Shown: positions 15,263 to 22,489 of the stretch, piece after piece | Numbering within the stretch: position 1 is the first letter of the stretch | Layout: each line of letters begins with the position of its first letter | DNA from: JAFMIT01 sp044341215 | GTDB lineage: Bacteria; Actinomycetota; Actinomycetes; S36-B12; UBA5976 | NCBI GenBank assembly: GCA_044341215.1 | Contig: JBIISC010000012.1 | Location: 1 to 34,150, forward strand | Direction of reading: 5' to 3' | Length of the DNA stretch: 34,150 nucleotides | Notes under the pieces: generated by a model | The model's database searches: none | The model's input: the letters and a program-made list of their open reading frames with translations, nothing else | Told to the model about the DNA's origin: nothing | Program-made: the position numbers and the translations under genes

Positions 15263-15928
15263 ATGGCCCGCAGTTCGGTTAGTCCTGATTTGGCTCTCGA
15301 ACGAGAGCTATTTACCGAACACAAATTTATTGTTGGAATCGATGAAGTTGGCCGAGGGGCATATGCCGGACCTGTATCCGTAGGCGTTTGCGTAATAGAT
15401 ATTTCTTGCGTAGCAATCCCGATTGGGTTGAAAGATAGCAAATTGCTTTCATTGGTTAGCCGCGAAAAACTTATTCCGAATATTGCGAGTTGGGCATTAG
15501 CTACTGCAGTAGGTGATTGCGAAGCCCACGAAATAGACGAGATTGGTATGACAGCGGCTTTGCGCTTGGCTGCAAATCGTGCACTGAATTCTCTGGACAT
15601 AAAACTAGACATTGCAATCTTGGATGGAAGTCATAATTGGCTCACTCCGCCGACAAACGATTTATTCTCTGAGCCTCCAGCCGAACATCAATACACAGGG
15701 CCTGTTGTCACGAAAGTAAAGGCTGACCTGTCCTGTGCAAGTGTTGCGGCTGCGAGTGTGGTTGCAAAAGTTCACCGGGATTCATTAATGCGACATTATG
15801 AAGCACAGTTCCCAGGGTATGGATTTGCCGACCACGTTGGGTATGGGACGAGCGCACACCGTGATGCCATTGCTCAAAAAGGGTTAACTCCAATCCACAG
15901 ACAATCTTGGAATATAACTAGCGCCTAG
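15263..15928 (+). CDS. rnhB: Ribonuclease HII
   Basis: RNase HII (221 residues) nicks at ribonucleotides embedded in DNA and removes RNA from RNA-DNA hybrids. The four acidic metal ligands are visible: D27 and E28 in GIDEVGRGAYAGP, D121 in ILDGSHNWL, and D155 in KVKADLSCASVAAASVVAKV. LKDSKLLS is also typical. It lies 2 bases after lepB and is probably co-transcribed with it. In most actinobacteria a DUF2469 gene, yraN and yifB follow. Here dprA comes next after 139 bases. Confidence 0.96.
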   Translation: MARSSVSPDLALERELFTEHKFIVGIDEVGRGAYAGPVSVGVCVIDISCVAIPIGLKDSKLLSLVSREKLIPNIASWALATAVGDCEAHEIDEIGMTAALRLAANRALNSLDIKLDIAILDGSHNWLTPPTNDLFSEPPAEHQYTGPVVTKVKADLSCASVAAASVVAKVHRDSLMRHYEAQFPGYGFADHVGYGTSAHRDAIAQKGLTPIHRQSWNITSA

Positions 15929-16067
15929 TTTTCTACATTTAACTGAAATCATAGTTTCTCCACAACCTAACTCCCTTAAGTAGATATTCAAAAATTGAAT
16001 ACAGAATCTTGTAATGGCCAAATCACCACAAAACGATTTCAATCCAATTATGCGAAACATATAGTCA
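15929..16067. other. Gap between rnhB and dprA
   Basis: These 139 bases contain no convincing gene. A 16-codon frame at 16014-16064 (MAKSPQND onward) is too short and unsupported. A TATAGT (16060-16065) near the right edge is a good -10 hexamer for dprA. It lies only 2 bases before the ATG at 16068, so transcription would start inside the annotated frame and favour a start such as TTG 16077. No clear remnant of yraN or yifB is visible. Confidence 0.5.
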
Positions 16068-16928
16068 ATGGTTGAGTTGGAAGAAGGGCAATGCAGGTTT
16101 CTGCTAGCAAATGTTTGTGAGCCCGGAGATAGCAGATTAAACAAGTTAGCTGAACAGCATTCTTGGAATGACCTGGTGCGAAACAATTCTTTGTTACCTG
16201 CGATCTATCAAGCGAAAATTGCTGCGTTAGATAAGTCGAATTTGGTTAAAGAATTTTTTGATTCCAATTTCATCTGGCCAGGTCATGAATTTTGGCCGCG
16301 AAATTTGAATGATTTAGGTCTGCGCACTCCAATTGGTCTTTGGTATCGCGGAAAAATCGAAAACATGAATCCGATATCCATATCAATTGTTGGGTCAAGG
16401 AGCGCAACCGATTATGGAGAGAATGTGGCATCCGATATCGCCATGAAACTCTGCGCATTGAATATCGATGTAGTTTCAGGTGGAGCTATTGGAATAGATG
16501 CTGCGGCACACCGTGGCAGTCTTATTGGAGCAGGGTTCACCATCGCAGTCTTGGCCGGTGGGGTAGAAGTGAATTATCCAAAATCAAATTCGTTATTGTT
16601 TGAAAAAATTGCTGCGAATGGATTGATACTTAGCGAAGTTCCGCCCAGGACTGCACCAATTCGCCATAGGTTCTTAATCCGAAACCGTCTAATCGCCGCT
16701 CTGTCTAATGCCACCTTGGTGGTTGAGGCCAAAATCAAGAGTGGAGCTATGTCTACCGCGGGCGAAGCAGCCACAATTGGACGTGACGTCATGGCCATCC
16801 CTGGATCGATTCATTCTGGGAGTTCAGCGGGTTGTCACCAACTTATTCGCGATGGCGCTGTCCTGGTTACCGATGTAAGAGAAATCTGTGAATTGATTGT
16901 TGGAGACTATCCGCAGTATTCCCAATAA
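16068..16928 (+). CDS. dprA: DNA-processing protein DprA
   Basis: DprA (286 residues, short for the family) binds incoming single-stranded DNA and loads RecA in transformation. The Rossmann-like domain is intact: ISIVGSRSATDYG (105-117), SGGAIGIDAAAHRGS (137-151), AVLAGGVEVNYPKSN, RHRFLIRNRLIAALS, and SGAMSTAGEAATIGRDVMAIPG in two consecutive motifs. The C-terminal winged-helix domain seen in many homologues is absent; the protein ends soon after the Rossmann fold. The usual neighbour yifB (comM) is missing. The start may be the ATG at 16068 or the TTG at 16077, given the -10 position. Confidence 0.93.
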   Translation: MVELEEGQCRFLLANVCEPGDSRLNKLAEQHSWNDLVRNNSLLPAIYQAKIAALDKSNLVKEFFDSNFIWPGHEFWPRNLNDLGLRTPIGLWYRGKIENMNPISISIVGSRSATDYGENVASDIAMKLCALNIDVVSGGAIGIDAAAHRGSLIGAGFTIAVLAGGVEVNYPKSNSLLFEKIAANGLILSEVPPRTAPIRHRFLIRNRLIAALSNATLVVEAKIKSGAMSTAGEAATIGRDVMAIPGSIHSGSSAGCHQLIRDGAVLVTDVREICELIVGDYPQYSQ

Positions 16929-16944
16929 TTTATCAAATTAAGTG

Positions 16945-16950
16945 CAAACT
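16945..16950 (+). promoter_or_regulatory. Weak candidate -10 box (xerC)
   Basis: CAAACT lies 7 bases before the GTG at 16958. No Shine-Dalgarno precedes either possible xerC start. The hexamer is weak, and the main support is the repeated spacing in this window. Confidence 0.25.
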
Positions 16951-16957
16951 TAGGCAC

Positions 16958-17875
16958 GTGAATAGTTCCATGTCGCCAGCCTTAGAAGAAGTTCTGTCTG
17001 ACTTTGCAGATTTTCTTTCTAATACCAGTGGACGTAGTCAGCATACGGTTCGGGCTTATGTGGCTGATGTCGGAAGACTATTTTCAGTTATGGCGGAAAA
17101 TGATTGCCACGAGTTGTCAGACTTATCTTTAAGTATTTTACGAATCTGGTTGGCCAGCGAATTTGAAACTCACAGCCCAGCCACCACAGCCAGAAGAGTT
17201 GCGGCTGTTCGGGCATTCACGGCTTGGGCAGTAAAGACTAAGAAACTAGATGGCGATGTGGGGTTAATGCTAGTTCCGCCTAAAACCAAAAAGTCACTTC
17301 CAAATTATTTAACAACAGATCAAATAAATGAAGTACTCAACGTGGCAAGCATTTCTTCAGATGATGACAATCCAATTGGGATTCGTAATTTGGCTATATT
17401 AGAAATTTTGTACGCAACCGGTATCCGAGTTTCTGAGCTTTCCGGACTTGATGTGTTGGATATCAATTTCACCGACAACACTTTGCGGGTCACCGGTAAA
17501 GGCAATAAGCAAAGGACAGTTCCATTTGGTCTGCCAGCTCGAGATTCTTTAGAGCGCTGGCTTGAAGTAGCAAGACCGAAGATGTTAACTGAAAATACAA
17601 ATGCAGTTTTCGTAGGCGTGCGCGGAAAAAGAATTGATCAACGAGTTGTACGCGAGATGATTTATGAAGTGCTAGGTCATCTATCTGATGCGCCATTGAT
17701 GGGGCCGCACGGATTGCGTCACACAGCCGCAACTCATTTAGTTGAAGGTGGTGCGGACCTTAGGTCAGTGCAAGAACTTCTTGGACATGCAAGCCTTGCA
17801 ACTACTCAGGTTTACACGCATGTTTCAGCTGCGCGACTCAAGAGCGCCTATCAGCAAGCCCATCCGCGCGCGTAG
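16958..17875 (+). CDS. xerC: Tyrosine recombinase XerC-like
   Basis: This 305-residue tyrosine recombinase has an N-terminal SAM-like DNA-binding domain (about 8-95) and a catalytic domain. The catalytic residues are present: R157 (GIRVSELSG), K181 (TGKGNKQR), H251 and R254 (HGLRHTAATH), H277 (LLGHASL) and nucleophile Y286 (VYTHVS). Position between dprA and the M23/rpsB region is where actinobacterial xerC sits, so it is the chromosomal dimer-resolution enzyme and not a phage integrase. Start GTG 16958 or ATG 16970. Its last 38 bases overlap the end of the M23 gene on the other strand. Confidence 0.94.
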   Translation: MNSSMSPALEEVLSDFADFLSNTSGRSQHTVRAYVADVGRLFSVMAENDCHELSDLSLSILRIWLASEFETHSPATTARRVAAVRAFTAWAVKTKKLDGDVGLMLVPPKTKKSLPNYLTTDQINEVLNVASISSDDDNPIGIRNLAILEILYATGIRVSELSGLDVLDINFTDNTLRVTGKGNKQRTVPFGLPARDSLERWLEVARPKMLTENTNAVFVGVRGKRIDQRVVREMIYEVLGHLSDAPLMGPHGLRHTAATHLVEGGADLRSVQELLGHASLATTQVYTHVSAARLKSAYQQAHPRA

Positions 17876-18383
17876 GTAATCTATAAACAATTGGTTTTAG
17901 CAACCAACGTGGATCTATATAGCGACCGCGTTGGCGCACACTCCAATGTATGCAATCTAAATTCTCACAGTGCTGATTAACTATTGACCAACCTATGAAT
18001 TGACCGCGCCAAACTTTCTGACCAATTTCTAAAGATGAATCGATACCGGTAATAGTGTGCTTAACAAAAGAACCAGCATCAATTGAGATGCCAAAAGTTT
18101 TCCCTACTCGTCCGATCCACAAAACTTCACCGTTGACAGGTGCAAATACTTCGGTATCAGCAGGAGCTTGAATGTCGAGTCCACGATGTCCCGGCATCCA
18201 ATTTGGCCATGGAATTACTGGAACTCGTAGCCAAACCCCACTAGCTGGCAAAACCGCTGTTGCTTTTTGGGAAGTGGCCAGCGATGACCCTGGGCTGGCC
18301 GAAAGCAAGAGCAGGGCAGTGGCAAGGGTTAGAACGAGGGTTAGAGCGAGGGCAATAGCTATTGCTTGGGTTTTAATTGGCAT
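17838..18383 (-). CDS. M23 family (LytM-like) peptidase domain protein
   Basis: This 181-residue exported protein has an N-terminal signal or anchor helix (residues 7-30). An M23 beta-fold follows: WMPGHRGLDIQAPADTEVFAPVNG with zinc ligands H66 and D70, a VLWIGRVGKTFGISIDAG strand pair, and the end CIHWSVRQRGRYIDP. The usual HxH third-ligand motif reads C144-I-H146, so the first His is replaced. Actinobacterial relatives next to rpsB often show this Cys as I recall. It may act on, or only bind, peptidoglycan. ATG 18383 is chosen because the signal helix starts there; the frame is open to 18554. It converges on and overlaps xerC. Confidence 0.88.
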   Translation of the reverse strand: MPIKTQAIAIALALTLVLTLATALLLLSASPGSSLATSQKATAVLPASGVWLRVPVIPWPNWMPGHRGLDIQAPADTEVFAPVNGEVLWIGRVGKTFGISIDAGSFVKHTITGIDSSLEIGQKVWRGQFIGWSIVNQHCENLDCIHWSVRQRGRYIDPRWLLKPIVYRLPTRADGLADRRS

Positions 18384-18389
18384 AGCGAC

Positions 18390-18395
18390 AATCTG
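18390..18395 (-). promoter_or_regulatory. Weak candidate -10 box (M23 gene)
   Basis: CAGATT on the minus strand ends 6 bases before the ATG at 18383, with no Shine-Dalgarno present. It fits the leaderless spacing seen elsewhere. Confidence 0.3.
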
Positions 18396-18485
18396 CCGAT
18401 TCGGAGCATTTTTGTGAGTAAAACCTGATATCTGGTGGATAAGCCAGCGCCTAAATCCGATGTGAATCGGGTATTTATTTGCGGG

Positions 18486-18491
18486 TACACT
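18486..18491 (+). promoter_or_regulatory. rpsB: Candidate rpsB-tsf promoter -10
   Basis: TACACT (TANNNT) follows a TGCGGG that could act as a loose extended -10. No good -35 was found. It would give rpsB a leader of about 180 bases, which then contains the hairpins listed next. Confidence 0.35.
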
Positions 18492-18502
18492 CAGCCCCGC
18501 TA

Positions 18503-18660
18503 GCCGAAAGGCAAGTAAATACGCGCAATCTTGACTGTGGGTCCACACAGCCAAAGGCCGTGGTCAAACTAAGTATTTAGTTTGCGGCCGTTGGAGATTG
18601 CCAGGGATGAACACAAAAGTGTTCAACAGACAACCACAATGTTCACGCTTTTTGCGTGGA
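18503..18660 (+). promoter_or_regulatory. Structured 5' leader of rpsB
   Basis: The 296-base gap between the M23 gene and rpsB holds serial hairpins. A GCC-GAAA-GGC tetraloop lies at 18503-18512. CTGTG/CACAG pairs at 18535-18550. A long compound hairpin spans 18551-18594, with outer CCAA/TTGG, then GGCCG/CGGCC, then AAACTAA/TTAGTTT round a GTAT loop. A perfect TGAACAC-AAAA-GTGTTCA occupies 18608-18625. TTCACGC/GCGTGGA round TTTTT lies at 18642-18660, just before the ribosome site. Such density suggests control of S2/EF-Ts synthesis, as autoregulation by S2 is known in other bacteria. Confidence 0.5.
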
Positions 18661-18679
18661 CGCTGAAAGGACAATGGCC

Positions 18680-19453
18680 ATGGCCGTTATCACAATGCGC
18701 CAGATGCTCGAGAGCGGTGTTCACTTCGGACATCAGACTCGTCGCTGGAATCCAAAGATGAAGCGTTTCATTTTGACTGAACGCTCAGGCATTTATGTAA
18801 TAGATCTACACCAATCAATCGGTCACATCGATACAGCTTACGAATTCGTTCGTGAAACTGTTGCACACGGTGGCACCATTTTGTTTGTAGGAACCAAGAA
18901 GCAAGCTCAAGAATCAGTTTCAAAGCATGCAAAGCGTGTTGGTATGCCATTCGTTAACGAACGTTGGCTAGGTGGCATGTTGACCAACTTCGCAACTGTT
19001 TCAAAGCGCGTAACTCGTTTGAAAGAACTTGAATCACGCGACTTAGAAGATTCTGCTGCAACTGGTCTGACTAAAAAAGAACTTTTAATTCTCCGTCGCG
19101 AAAGAGACAAACTCAGCCGCATGCTCGGTGGTATTCGCGATATGGCAAAAACTCCAAGTGCTATTTGGGTTGTTGACACAAATAAAGAACATTTGGCCGT
19201 TAAAGAAGCGCGCAAATTGGGTATTCCAGTTATTGCGATTCTTGACACCAACTGTGATCCAGATCTAGTTGATTTCCCAATTCCAGGCAACGACGATGCA
19301 ATTCGTGCTGTTGATTTGCTAACAAACGTAATCGCAGAAGCTGCGATTGAAGGTTTGAAGTCACGCTCAGCGAAAACTTCAGAAAAGCCTGTTGTTGATG
19401 CTCCTGTAGAAGCTCCAGTAGATGCTGCAGCTGTAGCACCTGCTGCTGAATAA
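18680..19453 (+). CDS. rpsB: 30S ribosomal protein S2
   Basis: S2 (257 residues) joins the 30S subunit late and is needed for S1 binding where S1 exists. The family start AVITMRQMLESGVHFGHQ is clear, followed by RWNPKMKRFI, FVGTKKQAQ, NERWLGGMLTNF and PVIAILDTNCDPD. The C-terminal 30 residues are a Val/Ala/Pro/Glu tail resembling that of S16 in composition. ATG 18680 is preferred to the one at 18674 because GAAAGGA is 8-9 bases upstream of it. tsf follows after 20 bases. Confidence 0.97.
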   Translation: MAVITMRQMLESGVHFGHQTRRWNPKMKRFILTERSGIYVIDLHQSIGHIDTAYEFVRETVAHGGTILFVGTKKQAQESVSKHAKRVGMPFVNERWLGGMLTNFATVSKRVTRLKELESRDLEDSAATGLTKKELLILRRERDKLSRMLGGIRDMAKTPSAIWVVDTNKEHLAVKEARKLGIPVIAILDTNCDPDLVDFPIPGNDDAIRAVDLLTNVIAEAAIEGLKSRSAKTSEKPVVDAPVEAPVDAAAVAPAAE

Positions 19454-19473
19454 AGAATAGAAGGAAATTAATA

Positions 19474-20283
19474 ATGGCGATTAGCGCCCAAGACGTTAAG
19501 AAACTGCGCGACATCACTGCTGCTGGCATGATGGAATGCAAAAGAGCACTTGAAGAATCCAATGGTGACTTCGATCAAGCCGTCGAACTACTTCGCATCA
19601 GTGGCGCAGCCAAGGCTGCAAAGCGTGGCGCGGAGCGTGAGGCTACAAATGGTTTGGTTGCAAATACTGGCGCGGCACTAATCGCGTTGAATTGCGAAAC
19701 CGACTTCGTTGCAAAGAATGAAGATTTCCAAAAGCTAGCTGCAGCAGTTGTTTCTGCTATTGCTGTTGCAAAAGCAACCACAATTGAAGCTGCGAATGCA
19801 GTTGCAGTAAATGGTCGCACAGTTGGGGAAGAAATCGAAGGGCTTTCAGCAATTATTGGTGAAAAATTAGAACTCGGTCAGGTTGCAGTATTTGATGGCG
19901 AAGCTGCCATTTACTTGCACCGCCGCAGTGAAGATTTGCCACCACAAGTTGGCGTAATGGTTGAGTACTCGGGCAATCTTGATGTGGCTCGTGCAGTTGC
20001 AATGCAAATTGCAGCGATGCGACCACAGTACGTAAGTGCAGATGACATTCCAGCAGATGTAATCGAGACTGAAAAAAGAATTGCTGAAGCTACAGCTCGC
20101 GAAGAAGGCAAACCAGACGCAGCGATTTCTAAAATCGTTGATGGCCGGGTCAATGGCTTCATCAAAGATGTAGTGCTTCTTGACCAGTCTTCAGTTCAAG
20201 ACAGCAAGAAGACAGTGCGCCAGGTTTTGGCTGAAGCCCAAACCACAGTCACACGTTTTGTGCGATTTGAAGTGGCTCACTAA
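19474..20283 (+). CDS. tsf: Translation elongation factor Ts
   Basis: EF-Ts (269 residues) recycles EF-Tu by releasing GDP. The N-terminal UBA-like domain has VKKLRDITAAGMMECKRAL (8-26), and the core has NCETDFVAKNEDF with the conserved TDFV contact to EF-Tu. Two core subdomains follow to the end. AAGGAA is 7 bases before the ATG. The pairing with rpsB is universal, and a large palindrome marks the end of the operon. Confidence 0.97.
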   Translation: MAISAQDVKKLRDITAAGMMECKRALEESNGDFDQAVELLRISGAAKAAKRGAEREATNGLVANTGAALIALNCETDFVAKNEDFQKLAAAVVSAIAVAKATTIEAANAVAVNGRTVGEEIEGLSAIIGEKLELGQVAVFDGEAAIYLHRRSEDLPPQVGVMVEYSGNLDVARAVAMQIAAMRPQYVSADDIPADVIETEKRIAEATAREEGKPDAAISKIVDGRVNGFIKDVVLLDQSSVQDSKKTVRQVLAEAQTTVTRFVRFEVAH

Positions 20284-20296
20284 ATGAAATTAGGTT

Positions 20297-20326
20297 CAAT
20301 GGCGGTGACAATTGTCACCGCCATTG
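20297..20326 (+). terminator. 30-bp perfect palindrome after tsf, probable terminator
   Basis: Two perfect 15-bp arms meet without a spacer; the left arm is CAATGGCGGTGACAA. As RNA it would fold into a 13-bp hairpin with an AATT loop, followed by a short U-rich TTCT. It starts 13 bases after the tsf stop and 40 bases before pyrH. Because the T-run is short, an operator role for pyrH cannot be excluded. Confidence 0.55.
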
Positions 20327-20365
20327 TTCTATGCGTGGCAGAATAGGGATTGAAGGGAGCAAATT

Positions 20366-21112
20366 ATGGGGTCAACCGAAAAATGGTCAGGTGTTCCAGC
20401 GGGTGGTTGGTCTCGCGTTCTCTTAAAGCTTTCCGGTGAAGCATTCGCTGGCGGCGGCGGGCTCGGGGTAGACCCAGATACTGTCCAAAATATTGCCAAA
20501 CAAATTGCCGACATAGTCCGTAGCGGAACCCAGGTTGCAGTGGTTATCGGCGGCGGCAACTACTTCCGCGGCGCAGAATTATCAGAGCGTGGAATGGATC
20601 GTGCCCGCGCTGACTACATGGGCATGTTAGGCACTGTCATGAACTGCCTAGCCCTACAAGATTTTCTAGAAAAAGAAGGTTGCCCAACTCGGGTACAAAC
20701 CGCAATTTCTATGGGTCAAGTTGCAGAGCCTTATGTGCCACTGCGAGCGATTAGACATTTGGAAAAAGGTCGAGTTGTAATTTTTGGCGCCGGACTTGGC
20801 GCTCCGTACTTTTCAACTGATACATGTGCAGCTCAGCGGGCGCTTGAAGTAAGCGCTGAAATCGTGTTGATGGCCAAAGGCGTTGACGGCGTTTATGACT
20901 CTGATCCAAAGACCAACCCGGAGGCAAAGATGATTGAAGAAATCTCACATGCAGAAGTTTTGAGTCGTAACCTCAAAGTTGCTGACGCCACCGCAATCAG
21001 TTTGTGCCGCGACAACGAATTGCCAATTCATGTTTTCAATTTATTGGTTGATGGAAATATCGCACGCGCTGTTCACGGCGACCACATCGGAACTTTTATT
21101 AGGAGCAAATAA
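20366..21112 (+). CDS. pyrH: Uridylate kinase (UMP kinase)
   Basis: PyrH (248 residues) phosphorylates UMP to UDP in pyrimidine synthesis. It is of the amino acid kinase fold: LLKLSGEAFAGGGGLG (18-33), VIGGGNYFRG, DYMGMLGTVMN, and KGVDGVYDSDPKTNPEA at the nucleotide site. An N-terminal extension of about 15 residues precedes the fold. AAGGGAG lies 7 bases before the ATG. Its stop and the frr start share one base (TAATG), so the two are coupled. Confidence 0.96.
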   Translation: MGSTEKWSGVPAGGWSRVLLKLSGEAFAGGGGLGVDPDTVQNIAKQIADIVRSGTQVAVVIGGGNYFRGAELSERGMDRARADYMGMLGTVMNCLALQDFLEKEGCPTRVQTAISMGQVAEPYVPLRAIRHLEKGRVVIFGAGLGAPYFSTDTCAAQRALEVSAEIVLMAKGVDGVYDSDPKTNPEAKMIEEISHAEVLSRNLKVADATAISLCRDNELPIHVFNLLVDGNIARAVHGDHIGTFIRSK

Positions 21113-21669
21113 TGATTGACCAAATTTTGGCTGATGCGCAAGCAAAAATGGACAAGGCGATCGAAGTTGCAAGAGAAGATTTCAGCAGCATCCGCACGGG
21201 CCGGGCAAATCCTGCAATGTTCAACAAGATTGTGGTGGAGTACTACGGAACTCCGACTCCGTTACAGCAACTCGCATCTTTTCAATCTCCAGAGGCAAGA
21301 TTAATTATTGTAAGTCCGTTTGATAAAGGCGTAATGGCTCAAATCGAAAAGGCAATTAGGGATTCTGACTTGGGGGTTAATCCTTCAACTGATGGTCAAG
21401 TTATCCGGGTTCCACTTCCACAACTAACCGAAGAGCGTCGTAAGGAATATATCAAGCAAGCAAAAGGCAAAGCTGAAGATTCCAAGATTTCTATTCGCAA
21501 TATTCGTCGCCATGCAAAAGATGGTCTTGATAAGTTGCAAAAAGATGGCGATGTTGGTGAAGACGACATCCGACGTGCTGAGAAGCAGTTGGATGATGTG
21601 ACCAATAAGCATGCTGCAACCATTGATGACATTTTGAAACATAAAGAAGCCGAGCTTCTCGAAGTTTAA
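21112..21669 (+). CDS. frr: Ribosome recycling factor
   Basis: RRF (185 residues) splits post-termination ribosomes with EF-G. The tRNA-shaped two-domain protein is evident: a helical domain with DFSSIRTGRANPAMF (21-35), a beta domain with VEYYGTPTPLQQLA, then SPFDKGVMAQIEKAIRDSDLG in two helices, LPQLTEERRKEY and the long C-terminal helices. AGGAG is 6 bases before the start, inside the pyrH end. cdsA follows after 1 base. Confidence 0.97.
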   Translation: MIDQILADAQAKMDKAIEVAREDFSSIRTGRANPAMFNKIVVEYYGTPTPLQQLASFQSPEARLIIVSPFDKGVMAQIEKAIRDSDLGVNPSTDGQVIRVPLPQLTEERRKEYIKQAKGKAEDSKISIRNIRRHAKDGLDKLQKDGDVGEDDIRRAEKQLDDVTNKHAATIDDILKHKEAELLEV

Positions 21670-21670
21670 A

Positions 21671-22489
21671 ATGGCAGATATTCAAAAGACCGGGCGCAAC
21701 CTTCAAGTCGCAACGACTGTTGGTTTGGCTCTGTTTGTCGTTTTGGTTGGATCTTTGTATTTCAATCCGGTTTTCTACGCACTACTAGCGTCGGTATTCG
21801 CAGGCTTTGCTAGCCGTGAAGTTTTCAAGATTTTTGGACTTCGAAACGGATTCATGTTTTATGTTGGGCTTGTCGCCATCTCGATAATCGTTTTGATTAC
21901 TTATTTCGGCGGATTAAACCTGGCGTTAATTGTGGCAATGGGCGTTTGGATTTCACTCTCCATTTTTCGACTCCAATGGGGACCAAAAGGATTCGCAAAC
22001 GACATTGGCGCATTCTCGGTTGCAATTATTTACATTGCTGCGATGCTTTCGTTCTCAGTTGATTTAGCTCATCACGAAAATGGTTTTGAAAGAGTTTTTG
22101 CAGTCATGCTCCTAACGATTGCAAATGACACTGGTGGGTTTTTTGTTGGAGTGCGCTTCGGCAAACACAAAATGGCGCCGGTAATTAGCCCTCGCAAAAC
22201 TTGGGAAGGTTTTGCAGGAGGTTTGATCCTGCAATTGCTGATTGGTGTTTTCGTGGTACCGGCTCACTTACTTTCAATTTCTATGCTTCAGGGTTTTGTT
22301 ATGGCGCTGGTTTTGACTTTAACTGCCACTTTCGGTGACCTCATCGAAAGTGCAATAAAGCGTGACTTGCACATCAAAGACTCAAGCGATGTGATCCCAG
22401 GACACGGTGGAGTTCTAGATCGCGTTGATGCACATTTGATCAATGCATTTGTCGGCTGGGTTTTAATTACACAGATATTTGGTTTATAA
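21671..22489 (+). CDS. cdsA: Phosphatidate cytidylyltransferase
   Basis: CdsA (272 residues) makes CDP-diacylglycerol from phosphatidic acid and CTP, the entry to phospholipid synthesis. About seven membrane segments are visible. The family signature is at the C-terminus: SAIKRDLHIKDSSDV followed by PGHGGVLDRVDAH. FGKHKMAPVISPRKTWEG is the conserved cytoplasmic loop. The ATG lies 2 bases after the frr stop with no strong ribosome site, so translation is probably coupled. Confidence 0.95.
   Translation: MADIQKTGRNLQVATTVGLALFVVLVGSLYFNPVFYALLASVFAGFASREVFKIFGLRNGFMFYVGLVAISIIVLITYFGGLNLALIVAMGVWISLSIFRLQWGPKGFANDIGAFSVAIIYIAAMLSFSVDLAHHENGFERVFAVMLLTIANDTGGFFVGVRFGKHKMAPVISPRKTWEGFAGGLILQLLIGVFVVPAHLLSISMLQGFVMALVLTLTATFGDLIESAIKRDLHIKDSSDVIPGHGGVLDRVDAHLINAFVGWVLITQIFGL

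Noticed and set aside
15145..15612. 155-codon open frame on the minus strand over lepB/rnhB
   Set aside because: It is antisense to well-supported genes, has no ribosome site or recognisable motif, and its composition is that of a mirrored coding strand.
16014..16064. 16-codon frame between rnhB and dprA
   Set aside because: Too short, without a ribosome site, and ending just before the dprA start; it may be chance.
16958..17875. xerC as a phage or island integrase
   Set aside because: It sits in its conserved actinobacterial neighbourhood, with no attachment-site repeats or mobile genes nearby.
20306..20317. TGACAA-TTGTCA inside the tsf palindrome as a second Zur box
   Set aside because: The half-sites match those before the ZIP gene, but the 3-base spacer is absent, so a Fur-family dimer would not fit in the same way.
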